Both the position numbers and the translations under genes were made by a program. DNA of 64,000 nt from contig BSBN01001484.1 of assembly GCA_027924645.1 (NCBI GenBank), forward strand, positions 682,001 to 746,000, in the 5' to 3' direction. Shown here one piece after another: positions 46,453 to 58,612 of the stretch; within the stretch, counting starts at the first letter, position 1, and the number at the start of each line of letters is the position of its first letter. Under the pieces are notes generated by a model that saw nothing but the letters and a program-made list of their open reading frames with translations, did no database searches and was not told where the DNA came from. Origin of the DNA: Cunninghamia lanceolata (taxonomy: Eukaryota > Streptophyta > Pinopsida > Cupressales > Cupressaceae).

Positions 46453-47299
46453 GATAAAGATCTAGTTATAACCAAAAAAGCCATCAAGTAGTGAAAACCT
46501 CTCTGCCCCTGCAATAGTTTGTAAAATTTGATCCATAGAGGGAAAAGGTTTGTGATTCTTCAAGGAAACATGATTTAGGTCCCAAAAATCCATGCGGAGC
46601 CTTATCTCACCATTTTTCTTCCTCACAGGTACTAGATTAGCTACCCAAGTGGAGTACTTAATGGGAAAATTAATTTTTACTTGGATGAGCTTAGCAAGCT
46701 CTTTCCTCATAAGAGACTCAATCGTAGGGTTTATGGGCCGCTACGTTTGGTGGACGAACTTGGCATTTGGATCCAGATTGATGGAATGTTGGGCAACATC
46801 TGGATTGAAACCTTTTAGGTCTTCATAACTCCATACCAAAACATCACTATACTTCTAAGAAAGGCGTATAAAATCTTGTTATTCAGCATTGCCACATACC
46901 TTTCCTAGTAGTAACTCTTTTTCTTAGGTGATAGTAACCTTCTGATAGTCTTCCTTTTTGAACGTCATGTTCTTTGTCTCACCCTTGAACTCATCATCAA
47001 GGCTGAAAAGGGCCTCAAGAGTGACTAAACCCTTGGGCATCTTGTTGGTTTTTAGCTAAATGATTTGATCACCATAACCTTCTTGCAGCCTGGGCTACGC
47101 CATGGAAGAGAACTCGGCTTCATTCTGGATGAAGCTTGCAATCTGCTTATTTCTATCAAAAAATTGCCAATGTATATTAAATTGTCAGGAACAAGGGGCC
47201 TCCCTACTATTTTAACATGCTAATCAGACCCTGAAACAAATTTGTAGGTGGAGAGAATTGAGCCCCAACTGTTGCCAATTGGTCTGCTTTAACATTCAA
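46453..47299 (-). pseudogene. pol: E3 reverse transcriptase, first part
   Basis: Read from about 46800 down: ELAKLIQVKINFPIKYSTWVAN, VPVRKKNGEIRLRMDF, then FSLLDGFFGYN at 46470, where a TAG follows in the position of glutamine and the copia insertion begins. The stretch 46860-47299 is a poorly conserved linker to the archaeal-type RNase H, with no domain recognised. Together with 40245-40566 it gave a gypsy RT. Confidence 0.82.
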
Positions 47300-47891
47300 T
47301 TTCCTTGGGATTACCTATAGGTTGAGAGCATCAAAACTCTCAAACAGGTCCCAAACTCTGTCTATAAGCTCTAAGAAGCTAATTTTTTGTAGCACATCTT
47401 TCTCTAACTTGGTTGACCACCAACTCAATGTCTCCAAAGATCTGCAAATGTTTGATGTTCTTCTTCTTCGTAAGTTACAAACCATGAACCAATGCCTCAT
47501 ACTCTACTACATTGTTGGTACAAGAAAAATGTAGTCTATGAGAAAAATATAGTTTCTTACCAGTTAGAGAGACTAGTAAAACCCCTACACCAGCTCCATT
47601 TCTATTCTTTGCACCATCAAAGAACATTTTCCATGGGCCATTAGAGTCATCATCTAGTTTAAGTACAGAAGGGACTAAAGAATTCCCCTCATGGATCATG
47701 TAGGTGCCCAAGTAAGTTGCCTCAGTGGTTTCATAAGGATCAAAATCACAGTGATCCCTTGCCCACTCATCAAGGAAAAGATTAGGGGTTGGAAGAGGTG
47801 AAGATGCTAGCTCAAGAGACTTTGAATCATGCACTTCCTCTCCCTGAATCATAATATGAGGGTTCACCAGGTTGGGGTCATAGTTTTCCAC
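47300..47891 (-). pseudogene. pol: E3 archaeal-type RNase H, upstream of RT
   Basis: The frame from 47891 has a polar N-terminal linker, then GPWKMFFDGAKNRNGAGVGV and TNNVVEYEALVHGL, the D...E signature of the second RNase H of Tat elements. The C-terminal half continues in another frame (47315-47500) with an eroded GDIELVVNQ motif. In E2 the same domain follows RT and the ordinary RNase H; here it lies between protease and RT. Frame breaks make it inactive. Confidence 0.78.
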
Positions 47892-48510
47892 ATGTTAGTT
47901 TGAAATTGATTCAGTCTTGATGGTGAACCCTGTGCCATATCTAGTTCTCAACAACATATGAGACCAGTCAGAAGAAAGGTAGCCTCCTACCTTGGTTATG
48001 AAGTCCCTTGAAAAGAAAATAGCAAAGAAAGGAGGAAGATCAATGAATGAAATGTCTTGACTGAAAGTCAAGTTAGGATAGACATGTAGAGTTAGGTTCA
48101 GTCCTTTGATCACTCCTACAATATTTACAGAAGTGCCATCCAACTATAATACTCCTGATGAAACAGGGATATAGTTGATGCTTAATGCATTTGCTATCTT
48201 CTTGGACATGATTGAAACACTAGCTCCTGAGTTAATCATACAATTGTGCACTAGAAACTTGCCAATGATTAGAGACAAGTAGAAAGGAGGTGGCTTCTTT
48301 GCTAAACTCACTTGCTCTTCCCTTGGTTGTATAAGGCTAACTGGGCTCTTTTCTTTATGCTTTGCTAATGAGTCTGTTGCTATTGATTTAGCTAATGGGA
48401 GTTGCCTTAAGGCTTCTTGTAACGAATCCCTTTGAGAGGGGATTGACATTACTTCCCACATCGAGACATTTATATTTGTTTTCTTCATCTATTAGACAAT
48501 ATTTAGGGGA
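47892..48510 (-). pseudogene. pol: E3 aspartic protease
   Basis: The active-site stretch is LVHNCMINSGASVSIMSKKIA near 48240. Asn stands in the position of the catalytic Asp of D-S-G, so the enzyme would be inactive. Upstream sequence (to 48488) has SLIQPREEQVSLAKKPPPFYL. Downstream DGTSVNIVGVIKGLNLTLH (47895-48143) fits the rest of the retropepsin fold. A stop at about 48144 separates the two parts. Confidence 0.78.
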
Positions 48511-50260
48511 ACAATTGTTGCCTTGTGCATTGAGGGAATCCACGTTCCCTTATTTGATTGATCTACAACTTGTTTGGGCACTTTTGGGCCTAATGGAATT
48601 TCTTTTGCAGCAGTAGATCTACTGCTCTGAATTGGATTTGTAGCACTGGTCACTTTGGCCTTTGAAATGGGCTCTTTTGTAACACTGTAGGCGTGGGGCT
48701 ATCCTCCAACTACCTCTTTTTTGATCTAGTATTGTCTGTAATACTACTTACAGGCCTGATCACACTATCCATAGGCTGATTAACATCACAAAAGTCCTTG
48801 AGTCCATAGCATCATATTGGCATTAGAAATAGCCTGATTTGATACCTCTGGGTTGTTATTTGTTGCCTCTACCAATGATGTCTATTGGGTATTAAATATT
48901 TGTACCATTAAAGCTCTTTCTTGTGCTCCAAAAGCACAAGTGGACTGCTTGTGAGGTTGGTTGCAAGGGTAGCACCAATTTGCCTCTTAGGCCAAATTGT
49001 TTTAAGTAGGCACTAGGGCCCTAACTAGATTTACAACTAGAATCTGTTGGATAGGTCTAACTATTTGCAAAGGTTGAGCAGGGTTAGGGTTTTGATACCT
49101 ATTAGGCTGGTAACCCTAATTCTATTTCTAATTTTGTATTGAAATTATACCCCTGGTTCCAATTTTGGTTAGAAGACTGCCCTTGGTTATAATTTTGATG
49201 GGGTTTGGGGACAGTTTGAATATTCACTTTGTTGGTCAAATTGGCCAGTAGGGTTTTAAGATCATTCTCTTCTTGAGAAAGAGAAGTGGAAGATTTAGGC
49301 TCTACGATAGGAGCAATACTGGGTCACTGAACTAGTGAAGGTAGCTCTGAAAAAAGAGGTACAGGAGGTCTTGGAGCAATTTTCCCAGCCTGTATTAAAA
49401 AAATTTCAGCTTTCAAAGTTGTCTCATAAGCACCGGGTAGGGTTTTAGCACCCATAGATTGCATCATTATAACAATATAAAAATTTAAAGCTCTTAAGAA
49501 ATACAAAAAAGCACCTTGTGGAGATGGCATGAGGAGAGTTAGAATTCTCTCCCAGGTCCTCTAAAATCTAAAGTTGAAATCCACCAGCATCTCACTCGGA
49601 GTTCTCTTGATCATTGTTAGTTGTTCTAACAATGAAACATTATTTGCACTCTCTCTAAACTACTTGTAGAGGGCTTCTCCTAGATCATCCCAATTATGTA
49701 TTGAAGTAGGGGTTAAGCTCCTGAACCACTGAAGAGCCCTCCCTTTGAATGATGAGACCATGAGCTAAACAATAACATCTTCATGTTGAATGTGATGAAC
49801 TGAACACATGTTGGATATATCTTTGATGTGCTCAGCAGGGGTTGTAGAACCATCACCCGTAAAGGGTGAAATACTCTTTTGGGTTGTAGCAGGTATATCA
49901 TTATATGTAGCCAAAGCTGAAGAATTACCTCCATTAAAGGTTACAAAAGGTAAATTTCTTGTCATCCTAAGAATATTCAAATTTAATCTGGGTATGTGCA
50001 AGCCTCTTCGTGTATACTGAAATCTAACAGGAGGGGGTGTAGATTCAACTCTTGGGTGAGATATAATAGGACTACTATTCCTTCTTACAGAAGACCTAGA
50101 TAACATAGACCTTCTTCTTGAAGCAATAATAGGCAATTCAATGAGTTGATAATTACCTCTTGAAGAAGCTCTTGTTTGCACAAGCATAAAAGGTTGAACT
50201 AGTAAAAAATAGGAGCTTGTAGAGTCACCAGGTGCATGAAAATGTCTGCCACAGTGCAAA
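48511..50260 (-). pseudogene. gag: E3 gag
   Basis: The N-terminal part (49765-50259) is basic, Ser/Arg-rich and leads into NLPFVTFNGGNSSALATYND, SPFTGDGSTTPAEHIKDISNMC, the beginning of a gypsy capsid domain (FTGDGxxxPxEHI). The middle is broken by frame shifts (49324-49760). A short zinc-knuckle variant, CYPCNQPHKQSTC, lies at about 48940-48980. The order and spacing agree with Ogre-type gag. Many stops; not functional. Confidence 0.72.
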
Positions 50261-50311
50261 ATACTAAGAATAATACCAAAATCTCAACTTAATTCTTGAT
50301 TTAGATGTTCA

Positions 50312-50331
50312 TTGTCCCACCGGGCGTGCTA
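50312..50331 (-). promoter_or_regulatory. E3 primer-binding site
   Basis: On the minus strand TAGCACGCCCGGTGGGACAA lies 8 bases after the 5' LTR. The CGCCCGGTGGGAC form looks like a tRNA 3'-end complement; I cannot name the tRNA. Confidence 0.6.
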
Positions 50332-50339
50332 GAAATTAT

Positions 50340-53027
50340 TGTCACTAGGATTTGCACCCTTTGTTGAGGGGTTTAGGGCCTCAATAATGCAGTGAGGCAT
50401 TGAGATGATCTCCAAGTTTGGGACCTTGCAAGGAGATCAAATCTCCAGAGATAGGATGGTTCCTTCATTGAATGGGAGATTCAACTATTGCTAAGACTAA
50501 ACCTAATCTATCCACCATTTGGGAAAATGGGAAGAAGGATAAAACTGGAAATTAAAGGAGGTGATACACTAGGTTTGAATATAGAACACTCATAGAACTA
50601 AAATGCACAAAATAACCAGATATAACTGATAAACTTACACATGTCTAGCAGATTCTAATAGAGGAAAAGAGAAAGAAAAGGATTGCAAGGAATTAAACAT
50701 TCACAGACAAACCAATCTTAGATTACATAAAGCTAAAACAAGCATGAAGAGGTAAAAACAACCAGCATGTATTAATCAGAAAGGCATGGTTACAGCAGAG
50801 GAGAGTTCTGTTTGGAGTACAAAAATGTCTCTGTATCCAACCCTCATTACATCTTTCTTACATGTATATATAACATATCATTTCATTGACCTGAGTCACC
50901 TGTTACAATTAATTCACCCCATGGGTTTGTCAGAAAATATCCTTGCAAGAAGGAATGTCTGTCTACAAAATTCAATGTAGAAAATCTCTTAGATCATGAA
51001 GTAGCTGGGAGATATTTATTGTCTTGAATACAGGTAGTTGATTCATCATTTGCAACAATGAATGCAAAATATCTAGAAAAGAATTAGCTGAGCAAATAAG
51101 ATTCTGCATTAATGGCTGAAGATATTCAAATATTTTCTTGCCAAAATCCCCTTATACAGAGCTTTTACAACACTTTAAATATTCAAATTCAAATATTTAA
51201 AGCTCACAGTACATTACAACTCTATTTTTTTTTATTTCTTAATTTTCTAGAAATTTTGACCTTTATTTTGCCTTATCGGCAAAATTTGCATTTTACAAAC
51301 CATTCTATTTTTGCCTCTTGCATATTTCATCTTTAGTTGGCAATTTTTCCATTTTTTGAACTATTCTCACTTTGTCATCTTTTGCCCTTGTCAGCAAAAT
51401 GTCCCTTTTTCTAACTTTACTTTGGCTCCACCTTTTCTTCTTTGTCGGCAAAATCCCATTTTGCCAAACTTTGCCTTCGCTTGTCTTTTTCATATCTCTT
51501 TTGCTTTATCAGTAAAACTATCTTTTCTCAAACTTTGTCTCAGCTTCATTGTTTGCCCTTTATTGGCAAAATCCCATTTTGCTGAACCAAGCCTTGTTTG
51601 CTTCTTCTCTTTCTCTATCAGCAAAGTTCCAACTTTTCAAACTTTGCCTCTCTATCTTCTTTATCAGAAAAGTCCCACTTTTCTGAACCCTTAGCCTTGT
51701 GTCTTTTTTGCCTTATCGGCAAAATGTGTCTTTGGTGAACTTTCTTTGGTTGCCCCCTTTGTTGGTGATTTCAAACTTTTTTGAACCTCGGCCTTGCTTC
51801 ATCTTTTCTACCTTATCGGCAAAAAACCATTGTTACGGACCAAGCTTACTTTTTGCCTTATCGGCAAAAACACCATTTCTCAAACTTTTCTTTTGGCCAC
51901 CTTTTGCCTCTTTATCGGTAAAACTTCACTTTTGTGAACTTTGCCTTTTGGTCTATCTTTTCTGTTTGTCGATGAAAAGGCACTTTTCCAAATCAACTAT
52001 TTCCACTTTTGCTTCCTTCTTTATTAGCCAATTACCTTATCGGCGAACTTGAGGAATTCTAAACTTTCGATGAGTTCTACTTTTTACCAATTCACCGATA
52101 AGTTTTTCTTTTCTTTCCTTTACTTAGCCATTATTATGTTTCCTATTTTTCCTTATTAGAAAAATCATCAACTTTCAAACCAAGCCTTCTTTGTCAGAAA
52201 AACTTCATTTTGCCAAACCATTCTCCTTAGCTGCTTCTTCACTGTTCTTTTTCCTTATCAGTGAAATCCCTATCGGGGAAACCTTGAAATTTCAAACTTT
52301 CAATGCCTTTGCCAATTTTTCACTTTTTATCGGCCCATTTGCTACTTCATGAACCTTTCTCCCTTGCCTTTGTTTTGCCCTTTGTCAGGAATTTTCCCTG
52401 TCAGTGAACCAAGGAAATCTCAAACTTTTGGAAAGTTCACGCTTTGTGAAAAATGCCAACAAAGCCTTTGTCTTCCTTCCTTTATCAGGAAATCACCCAA
52501 TTGGCAAACTTAAGAATTTTTGAACTTGGGAAAAATTTGAACTTTTGGGAAATCATTGATAAAGGCATTCCTTGCTCTCTTTTGCCTTAGACAATTTTTT
52601 GAAGAAACCCTGCTCACCTGGCCCTTTGTTGGCAAATCACTGAATTGATGAACTTGTGAAAATGCAAACTTTTGAAAAAGTTTGTGAAACATGGAAATTG
52701 CCGATAAAGGGAAAGAGCCTTCTTGCCTTATTCAAATTTTGAGTTTTCTTCCCTTTGTCAGCAAATCAACCAGTTGGCGAACTGGCCAGTTTGTGAACCT
52801 AAAGTTTTGCCGACAAAGGCCAAAAAGGGCCTAAAAACTAAGGCAAAGACTTAGAAATTTCTGGGTTTTTCTAGGTTTTTTTACATGGATTCTCCACAGA
52901 TATTTTCAGGGATTTTTAGGGATTTTTGCAAGGATATACACTAAAATTTGAAGGATATAAGGCACTTAAGGTATTTCAACAAGATTTTCAAGCTAGGCTA
53001 TTTGACTCTAGAAAGAGGAAAATAGGT
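50340..53027 (-). mobile_element. E3 5' LTR
   Basis: Matches 35380-38050 throughout, about 2.69 kb. It lacks the terminal CA seen in the other copy (AAAATAGGT then GATGATG). Confidence 0.85.
51240..52830. repeat. Palindromic GCCTTATCGGCAAAA array, right copy
   Basis: Same array as 36290-37870, with more intact TTATCGGCAAAA units, for example near 51268, 51712, 51820 and 51857. Confidence 0.82.
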
Positions 53028-54970
53028 GATGATGACTTCATTTAGTGGCACTAGAACGACATTGTATTGAACATATTTCTAATGTTGTATGTCAGTACTT
53101 TTGGTAAACTGCTGTAGTTTTTAGGGTAAAAGATTTAATTGAATGTGTGATGCCTAATGACCTATTAAGTATAAAAACCCTAATATTGGAACTATTATGT
53201 GAACTAAGGGAATGGTACTATAGTTGTATCAGACTATTGTGTGATTGTGTACTAAATGCAAGGCAATATGTCCTTTACTTTGATGATGTTTTTGATATTA
53301 AGTTAAGATATAAAATAGTTGTGATCATACTATATAGCATCTCTTGATATCTTATTGATGACCATTAAGGTCATATTTAATATAAATCCAAGTGTGAATA
53401 CTATCTAGACCATGATCTAGACTATCATAGGAATGTTGGGTTGCACCATAAGATAAATGGAATCAAAATATTAAGAATATTATTATTGAGTGTGCATCTT
53501 TATATGATGACCCAATGATCATAGTGTTTCCAACTATCTTGAGTATGAATCAAGTATTAATCATGCTTAAAGCATGTCTATAGGCATTGTTGTAAGCCTT
53601 TGAGGTTTAGATAATGTTTATGTGAGTCCCTTGATAATGCATGTTGAGTTCTATCAAGAAGGATGTTATAATATAATATAGTTATGATACCTGATATCAT
53701 TGGCTCCCATATAGTAGACATAGTTTGGGCCTTTGATAACTATTGCTTTGTGAAGATATGTTGATTTTTGTTGTCATGTGTTTGGATACAACTGGACTTA
53801 TTTAATGTTGATTATGATGTTACACATATTTTTGGGTATGGGTTCATTCTAGATATATTAGTAAGGGTTTGAATGGAATTAGGTGACAATTGAACTTGAC
53901 CTTTGTTTTATAACTTGGATATAAGTAGGAACTAGGGCTAGTTGGGTTAAATGTATATAACTAATCAACTCTATATCCTATTAGTGTTAGTGTGGGGTGA
54001 TAGATAATTATATTATATAATTTTGGTCACAATATGACTATGCAAACAAAGAGAATTATAGGTTGGTAGATAATCAATCTTGCATCTATGTTAAGGAGAT
54101 GAACCTGTAAGGGTTCTAGTATGTTATGTTGAATTACAAGAATATTGGAGGAGAGGCCTAAACTTGAGAACTTGGTGTCCTTAGGTGAAAGATCTTTAGT
54201 GTAGGATTGCTATATTGGGAACCTAGTTGAGTTCCTTTGCCTACTATTAAGTGTTACCAATTAATGGGAATCATTAAAAGGAACCTTATTAGGCTATGCA
54301 ATAGTAGTCAATGAAACTTATCAAGCTATGGCCTTATTTTAGAATGGGTATTGGTAAATGGTGGTTTGTTATATTGTTGGGTTTTAATTCTTTCTATGGT
54401 TTTCCTCCTATAGTATTCAATCTATTTTGCTTCCAAGTGGAAAGTTATTTGAGTGGTTAGAAAACCTCAATTATAAGAATCTGTGTTTATGTTCCCTAAG
54501 AGACTAAGGTGAGAAGAACTACATGTGACTTCAATCTTGTTTGGAAGTAGGTATGTAGGTAGTTCTTGGGAGAAGGATGTCCCTAGACCTCAAGTCCATA
54601 GGGGAGGGGTTTTAGGAATGACTCCAAGGTATGGGGTGTTCCTAAAATTGATCAATCTTTCCTCTTTGGTATGTTTTAGCTTGAGGCTAAAACTACATTT
54701 GATGGTTATGAACTCACCTTCCAATTAATAAGTACTAACTATATGGGCCTGAGCTGATTAAAGGACACTCCATTGTCATCAAGCTTACCTACTTTGAGCA
54801 TTATAGATTTTGGCTTCCATAATCTACTCTAATCTTGATGAACTTTTAGAGTTGCTGTCAGCATGGTCAATCTCTAATGTTAATGCATGAGAATGCCTTT
54901 AGACTTGTTGGGACTAAGATTATTGGAGTTTTGTGTGATGAACACTATGGTTTGTGTTTGGGCTCAGTTG
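53028..54970. other. Unassigned AT-rich sequence between E3 and E4
   Basis: No domain, LTR pair or tandem repeat recognised. The longest frames (53147-53347, 54525-54728) have no family signature. It is probably old, eroded repeat DNA. Confidence 0.5.
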
Positions 54971-55778
54971 ATGTTAGGGGAAAACATTCTAAAACCTACA
55001 AATAGTACAATGCATACCCTAACAACCCAATGGAGTACTAAATGATAGGTTAGGATCAAAGAAATGCATGCACAAAGCATAAAACCCTAGAATACTAGTG
55101 TTAATCCTCCATTATTTCTCCCAAATTTTGCAGCACTTTCCTGTTAGATTTGTAGATCTGCAAACACAGTGAGAAGCTCAAGAGTGTGATTATGGCAAAA
55201 TCAGAGAGAGGATGCTCAAATTATGCAAGTGGGAAGTGAAGAAATGAGATAAAAAGAGTGATTTTATAGAGGAGTAGGGTTTGAATGGAGGGCTGTGATT
55301 GAGAGTTCAACTTTTGATAAGATGAAGGGTGTAGATTGATTAGGGTTTCCAGTCACTAGAGGACAAAGGACAATTTTTTATTTGAAGAAATGGTGAGGTG
55401 TAATGTGATTTTTAAATTAAATAAATTGTGTACATTTATTTAATTTATTTGAGGAAGGGGATAGTCTCATGTGATTTAATTAAATAAGTAGAACCTATTT
55501 AATTAAGGCAAGACCTATAATTTAAATAAATATGTATAAATTTAAATTAATAGGGTAAGGTGGACATTAGAATAGTGAATAATTAATTAATTATAGAAGA
55601 AATCATAAGAAAATAGCTAAGTAATTAAATAAATAAAATTTATTTAATTAGAAGCATAAGGGGAAAGTGAATTAATTAAATAATTAAAAATTATTTAATT
55701 AATAGTAGAATATGAAATTGGGATTAATCAGGTGTCAAAATGGCGTTCGCAGGCTCTAGACATTTTTAAGTGTCAACA
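54971..55778 (-). mobile_element. E4 3' LTR (left limit approximate)
   Basis: On the minus strand it starts TGTTGACACTTAAAAATG, close to the E2 LTR start TGTATACACCTAAAAATG. It ends about CCCCTAACA near 54971. The part at 55400-55720 is AT-rich with repeated TTTAATTAAAT palindromes as in E2. There is no second copy in the window. Confidence 0.68.
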
Positions 55779-55792
55779 TTTTGCCCCTTTGA
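55779..55792 (-). promoter_or_regulatory. E4 polypurine tract
   Basis: On the minus strand ATCAAAGGGGCAAAA lies next to the LTR start; the matching E2 tract is at 11894-11911. Confidence 0.72.
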
Positions 55793-56081
55793 TACAATAC
55801 CGATTTCGGTGTTGTGTCAAAGAAAAAAATGAGAAATATGCTTTGGACATGCCTCGGTGTGCCCTAGATGAGGCATGATGGCCTTATGCCCTCTTGGGAA
55901 TTTTTTCAAATTTTATATAAAAATGTTTTCAAAAAATTTGGAAAATTTTCTGAAAAGGTGTACGGGATGCCAAAAAGTAGTCTAGGGGTGAAAAATTAAT
56001 CCCGAAAGGTGTTCAACGTGTAAAAAGAGGCTTCAGGTTCTTCAAATTTGTAAAAATGGGCCCTCCTAGGTTAAAAAGTAT

Positions 56082-56090
56082 TATAAATAG
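56082..56090 (+). promoter_or_regulatory. Antisense TATA box for the E4 PMD gene
   Basis: TATAAATAG starts 304 bp from the LTR edge; CTCATTTGTGCACTTG starts at 56112, 30 bp on. Both distances equal those in E2. Confidence 0.7.
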
Positions 56091-56329
56091 CCCTTAGAGA
56101 TGTCCATAAAGCTCATTTGTGCACTTGGCTTATAGAGATCTCAGAGAGTATAGAGCAGTCAGTGTTTGATTTCTTGCAGAGCTCCTGTCATAATGTTTCT
56201 CGTTCTAGTTCACCTGCATCACGACACAAGGGTCAAGACCCACGGTTAGCTCCCTGGGACAGGTGTGGTGGTATGTATCTAACCCTAACTTTTCAATTTT
56301 GACATTTTTTGGTAGATTTAGGGGCCCAA

Positions 56330-56640
56330 AAATAGGGCACACATGCGATGCACTTTTGTGCATTGCATGCACTATCATGTGTGACACCTGTGCAAAAGCA
56401 TGTGATGTATGCATTTTCATGTGACACATGCAGTTTTTGGTGACGCCTACACAAGGGGGTGTGACACCTCTAATTTAGGTGACACAAATCTGCAAAATGT
56501 GACGCATGGGTAAAGCAGAGCAACGCATGCGCGAAAGTGCGACACCTGCGAAAGATAGTGCAATGCACACACCAAAGTGCGACGCATGCACTTAGCCGTG
56601 ACACATGGAAATGACAGTGCAACGCATGCATGTGTTTAGT
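56330..56640 (+). repeat. GACGCATGC/GTGACAC word array in the E4 PMD leader
   Basis: Loose repeats of GTGACGCATG, GTGCGACACCTG, TGCATGCACT and related words fill the region between the antisense TATA box and the PMD frame. They occupy the same place as the GCGCATTTG words of E2. Confidence 0.65.
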
Positions 56641-56742
56641 AGTTTAGGAATGCATTTTGCCCCAATTTTTGCCTCTGTTTTGTTGTGAATGCTTTGTTAA
56701 GTGTTTTCAAATTGACATAGTGTCCTACCTTTGTGAATACAA

Positions 56743-57222
56743 GTGAGATTGCCACCCATTTACACCCATGAGAGCCATCCTGCAGGGTACCAGTTGCAGG
56801 ATCATTTGTTAGTAGGGGAGTGGGACACTCTTGTTGCCCTAGGGTTGTATGGTGTTGCCTTTATGCCCATGATTAGGGCTAATTGGGGTTTACTGACTAC
56901 ATTGGCCAAGCGGTGGCACTCAGACACTAGCTCATTTCACCTACCTACAAGAGAGGCGACCGTTACTTTATTGGATGTGTGGTAGATTCTATGGCCACCG
57001 ATTCACAGAGAGAAAGTCATCTATAGTCTAGAGAGGGGATTGCTTGCACTCTAGCAACTGTTTGAGACTGATGATGATGATGCCTTAGGAGTTAAGGATC
57101 ACGTGATTCATTGGGATACTCTAGCAGATCGGTATGATCGGTTGATTGTGGTCTTATGCACTTGCATTGGCAGTATTGTATTTCCCGATTAGCGTGGGCA
57201 TGGTTTTCCAGTTGGTTAGGGT
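56743..57222 (+). pseudogene. E4 plant mobile domain fragment
   Basis: The clearest PMD in the window: LVALGLYGVAFMPMIRANWG, LLTTLAKRWHSDTSSFHLPT, REATVTLLDVW at 56800-56985, then after TAG the same frame continues with ILWPPIHRE and a broken tail RGHGFPVG near 57195. The signature W....TFHLP.GE.TVTL.DV is well kept. It is cut by the copia LTR at 57223, and the rest of the gene is not present beyond the copia. It lies on the strand opposite to the element's LTR and polypurine tract. Confidence 0.8.
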
Positions 57223-58597
57223 TGTTGAAATTAGGACAAACAACTGAGAGGGGGGGTGAATCAATTTTCTCCAAAATTCTATTCCTTATTCACTTAAAAC
57301 ATTCTTAGCATATCAATGATTCAATTATGAAAGCATAATGCAATAATTCAAGAGCAGAAACAAATTCAACACATATAACACCAAGATTTTAACGTGGAAA
57401 ACCTGGTTAAGGGAAAAACCATGGGGTGACTAACCCAAGATTGTATTCTCTGTTAAAAGAATAAGAAGAATAAAATGGAACTTGCCAGTTAGGGCTCACT
57501 GCCCGAGCACGCTGCTCACAAGAGGCCCACTGCCTACAGAAGACACACTGTCTATAGAAGAATATGAGTATTACATACTTGAACTAGATATTAGCATCTT
57601 CACTATGCTTGAGTCAGTTCCATTTAAGCTCAATACCCTTGCTCTGCTTTTTTCTCCTCTTCACTACCACCTTCTCATCATAACCAAGGACACATTTGAA
57701 TGACTTCACAACTCTTATTTATACATGACATCAACTTTGGAATGATCATCAAAGTTGGCACAACATACACTTATTTTATTACAAAGCAATTTACAAAAAT
57801 ACAACTTAACTTATTACAAATACTTCATGTGCATTACTACACTGTCGGCCACACATAGCTGGGACATCAATCTTCTTCGAGGAACACACCATGCTTTGCA
57901 AAACATCTTCAAGATCATCTGCAACATGTGCAAATCATCCAGTCAGCCAAGACTAGGAAGAACACCATCACCCTAAGGTAAGTCTTCAATTATGAGCTCA
58001 ATTCGCCAACACGAACTGGACACAATCTAGAGACCCCCACAAGATTTCTTGAATCACCAAGAACATCCGTACCACTTCTGTTTACTGTAATCATTCACAT
58101 CTTCATCTGGAATCTCAAGAACATAGTTGGTCATCACTGTCACATTAGATAGATTGCTTGTGGACCTCCAAACCATGAACCAATTGAGTTGTCAATTAAC
58201 ATTAGCCTCCCAAACATGCCACCAAATCCGTAGAACATGATATTGTATTTCTAAATCTTACTGGACCTATTTGTGTCACTCTGTCACCTCTAAATAGTTG
58301 CTAGAACCGGTTTTACTCTCATGGCCATAACTCCTCCATATTTTTATGCGGACCCCTCAAATCTTGACTGGATCATCTTCAGACACATCTGCAAACCCTT
58401 TGATGCATATTCTCTGATCTTCATCTAGCTGGGATCTTCACTTCATAGAGCTTCACTGTCTTCACTATTCTTCTCTGTTTCTGATAGGACTAATTTTCTC
58501 AATATCCTCAGCACACAACTCATCCAATCCTTGACATCAATGCAACAGGAGTATGTTGACATCAATGACAACATCAGTTAGGCCCATACTTCCAACA
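57223..58597 (-). mobile_element. 3' LTR of the SIRE-like copia
   Basis: 1375 bp; on the minus strand TGTTGGAAGTATGGG...CCTAATTTCAACA, with TTCACCCCCCCTCTCAGTTG near its end, like the LTR at 14580-14613. The GGTTTTTCCC / GGTTTTCCACG motif lies at 57391-57425. Confidence 0.85.
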
Positions 58598-58612
58598 ATC
58601 TCCCCCTTTGTC
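58598..58612 (-). promoter_or_regulatory. Polypurine tract of the SIRE-like copia
   Basis: On the minus strand TGACAAAGGGGGAGAT directly precedes the LTR. Confidence 0.88.

Larger units (their letters stand above)
35380..53027 (-). mobile_element. E3: Ogre/Tat-like Ty3/gypsy element with 2.7-kb LTRs, split by a copia
   Basis: Two long direct LTRs (35380-38050 and 50340-53027) flank a minus-strand internal region with primer site, gag, protease, archaeal-type RNase H, RT, RNase H and integrase. A complete copia (40572-46447) interrupts RT. Unlike E2, the archaeal-type RNase H lies before RT. I could not find a target duplication: left flank AACTGT, right flank GATGA. Confidence 0.85.

Noticed and set aside
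35380..53027. Target duplication for E3
   Set aside because: Flanks AACTGT and GATGA do not match at any reasonable boundary; the insertion may be recombinant or the edge has decayed.
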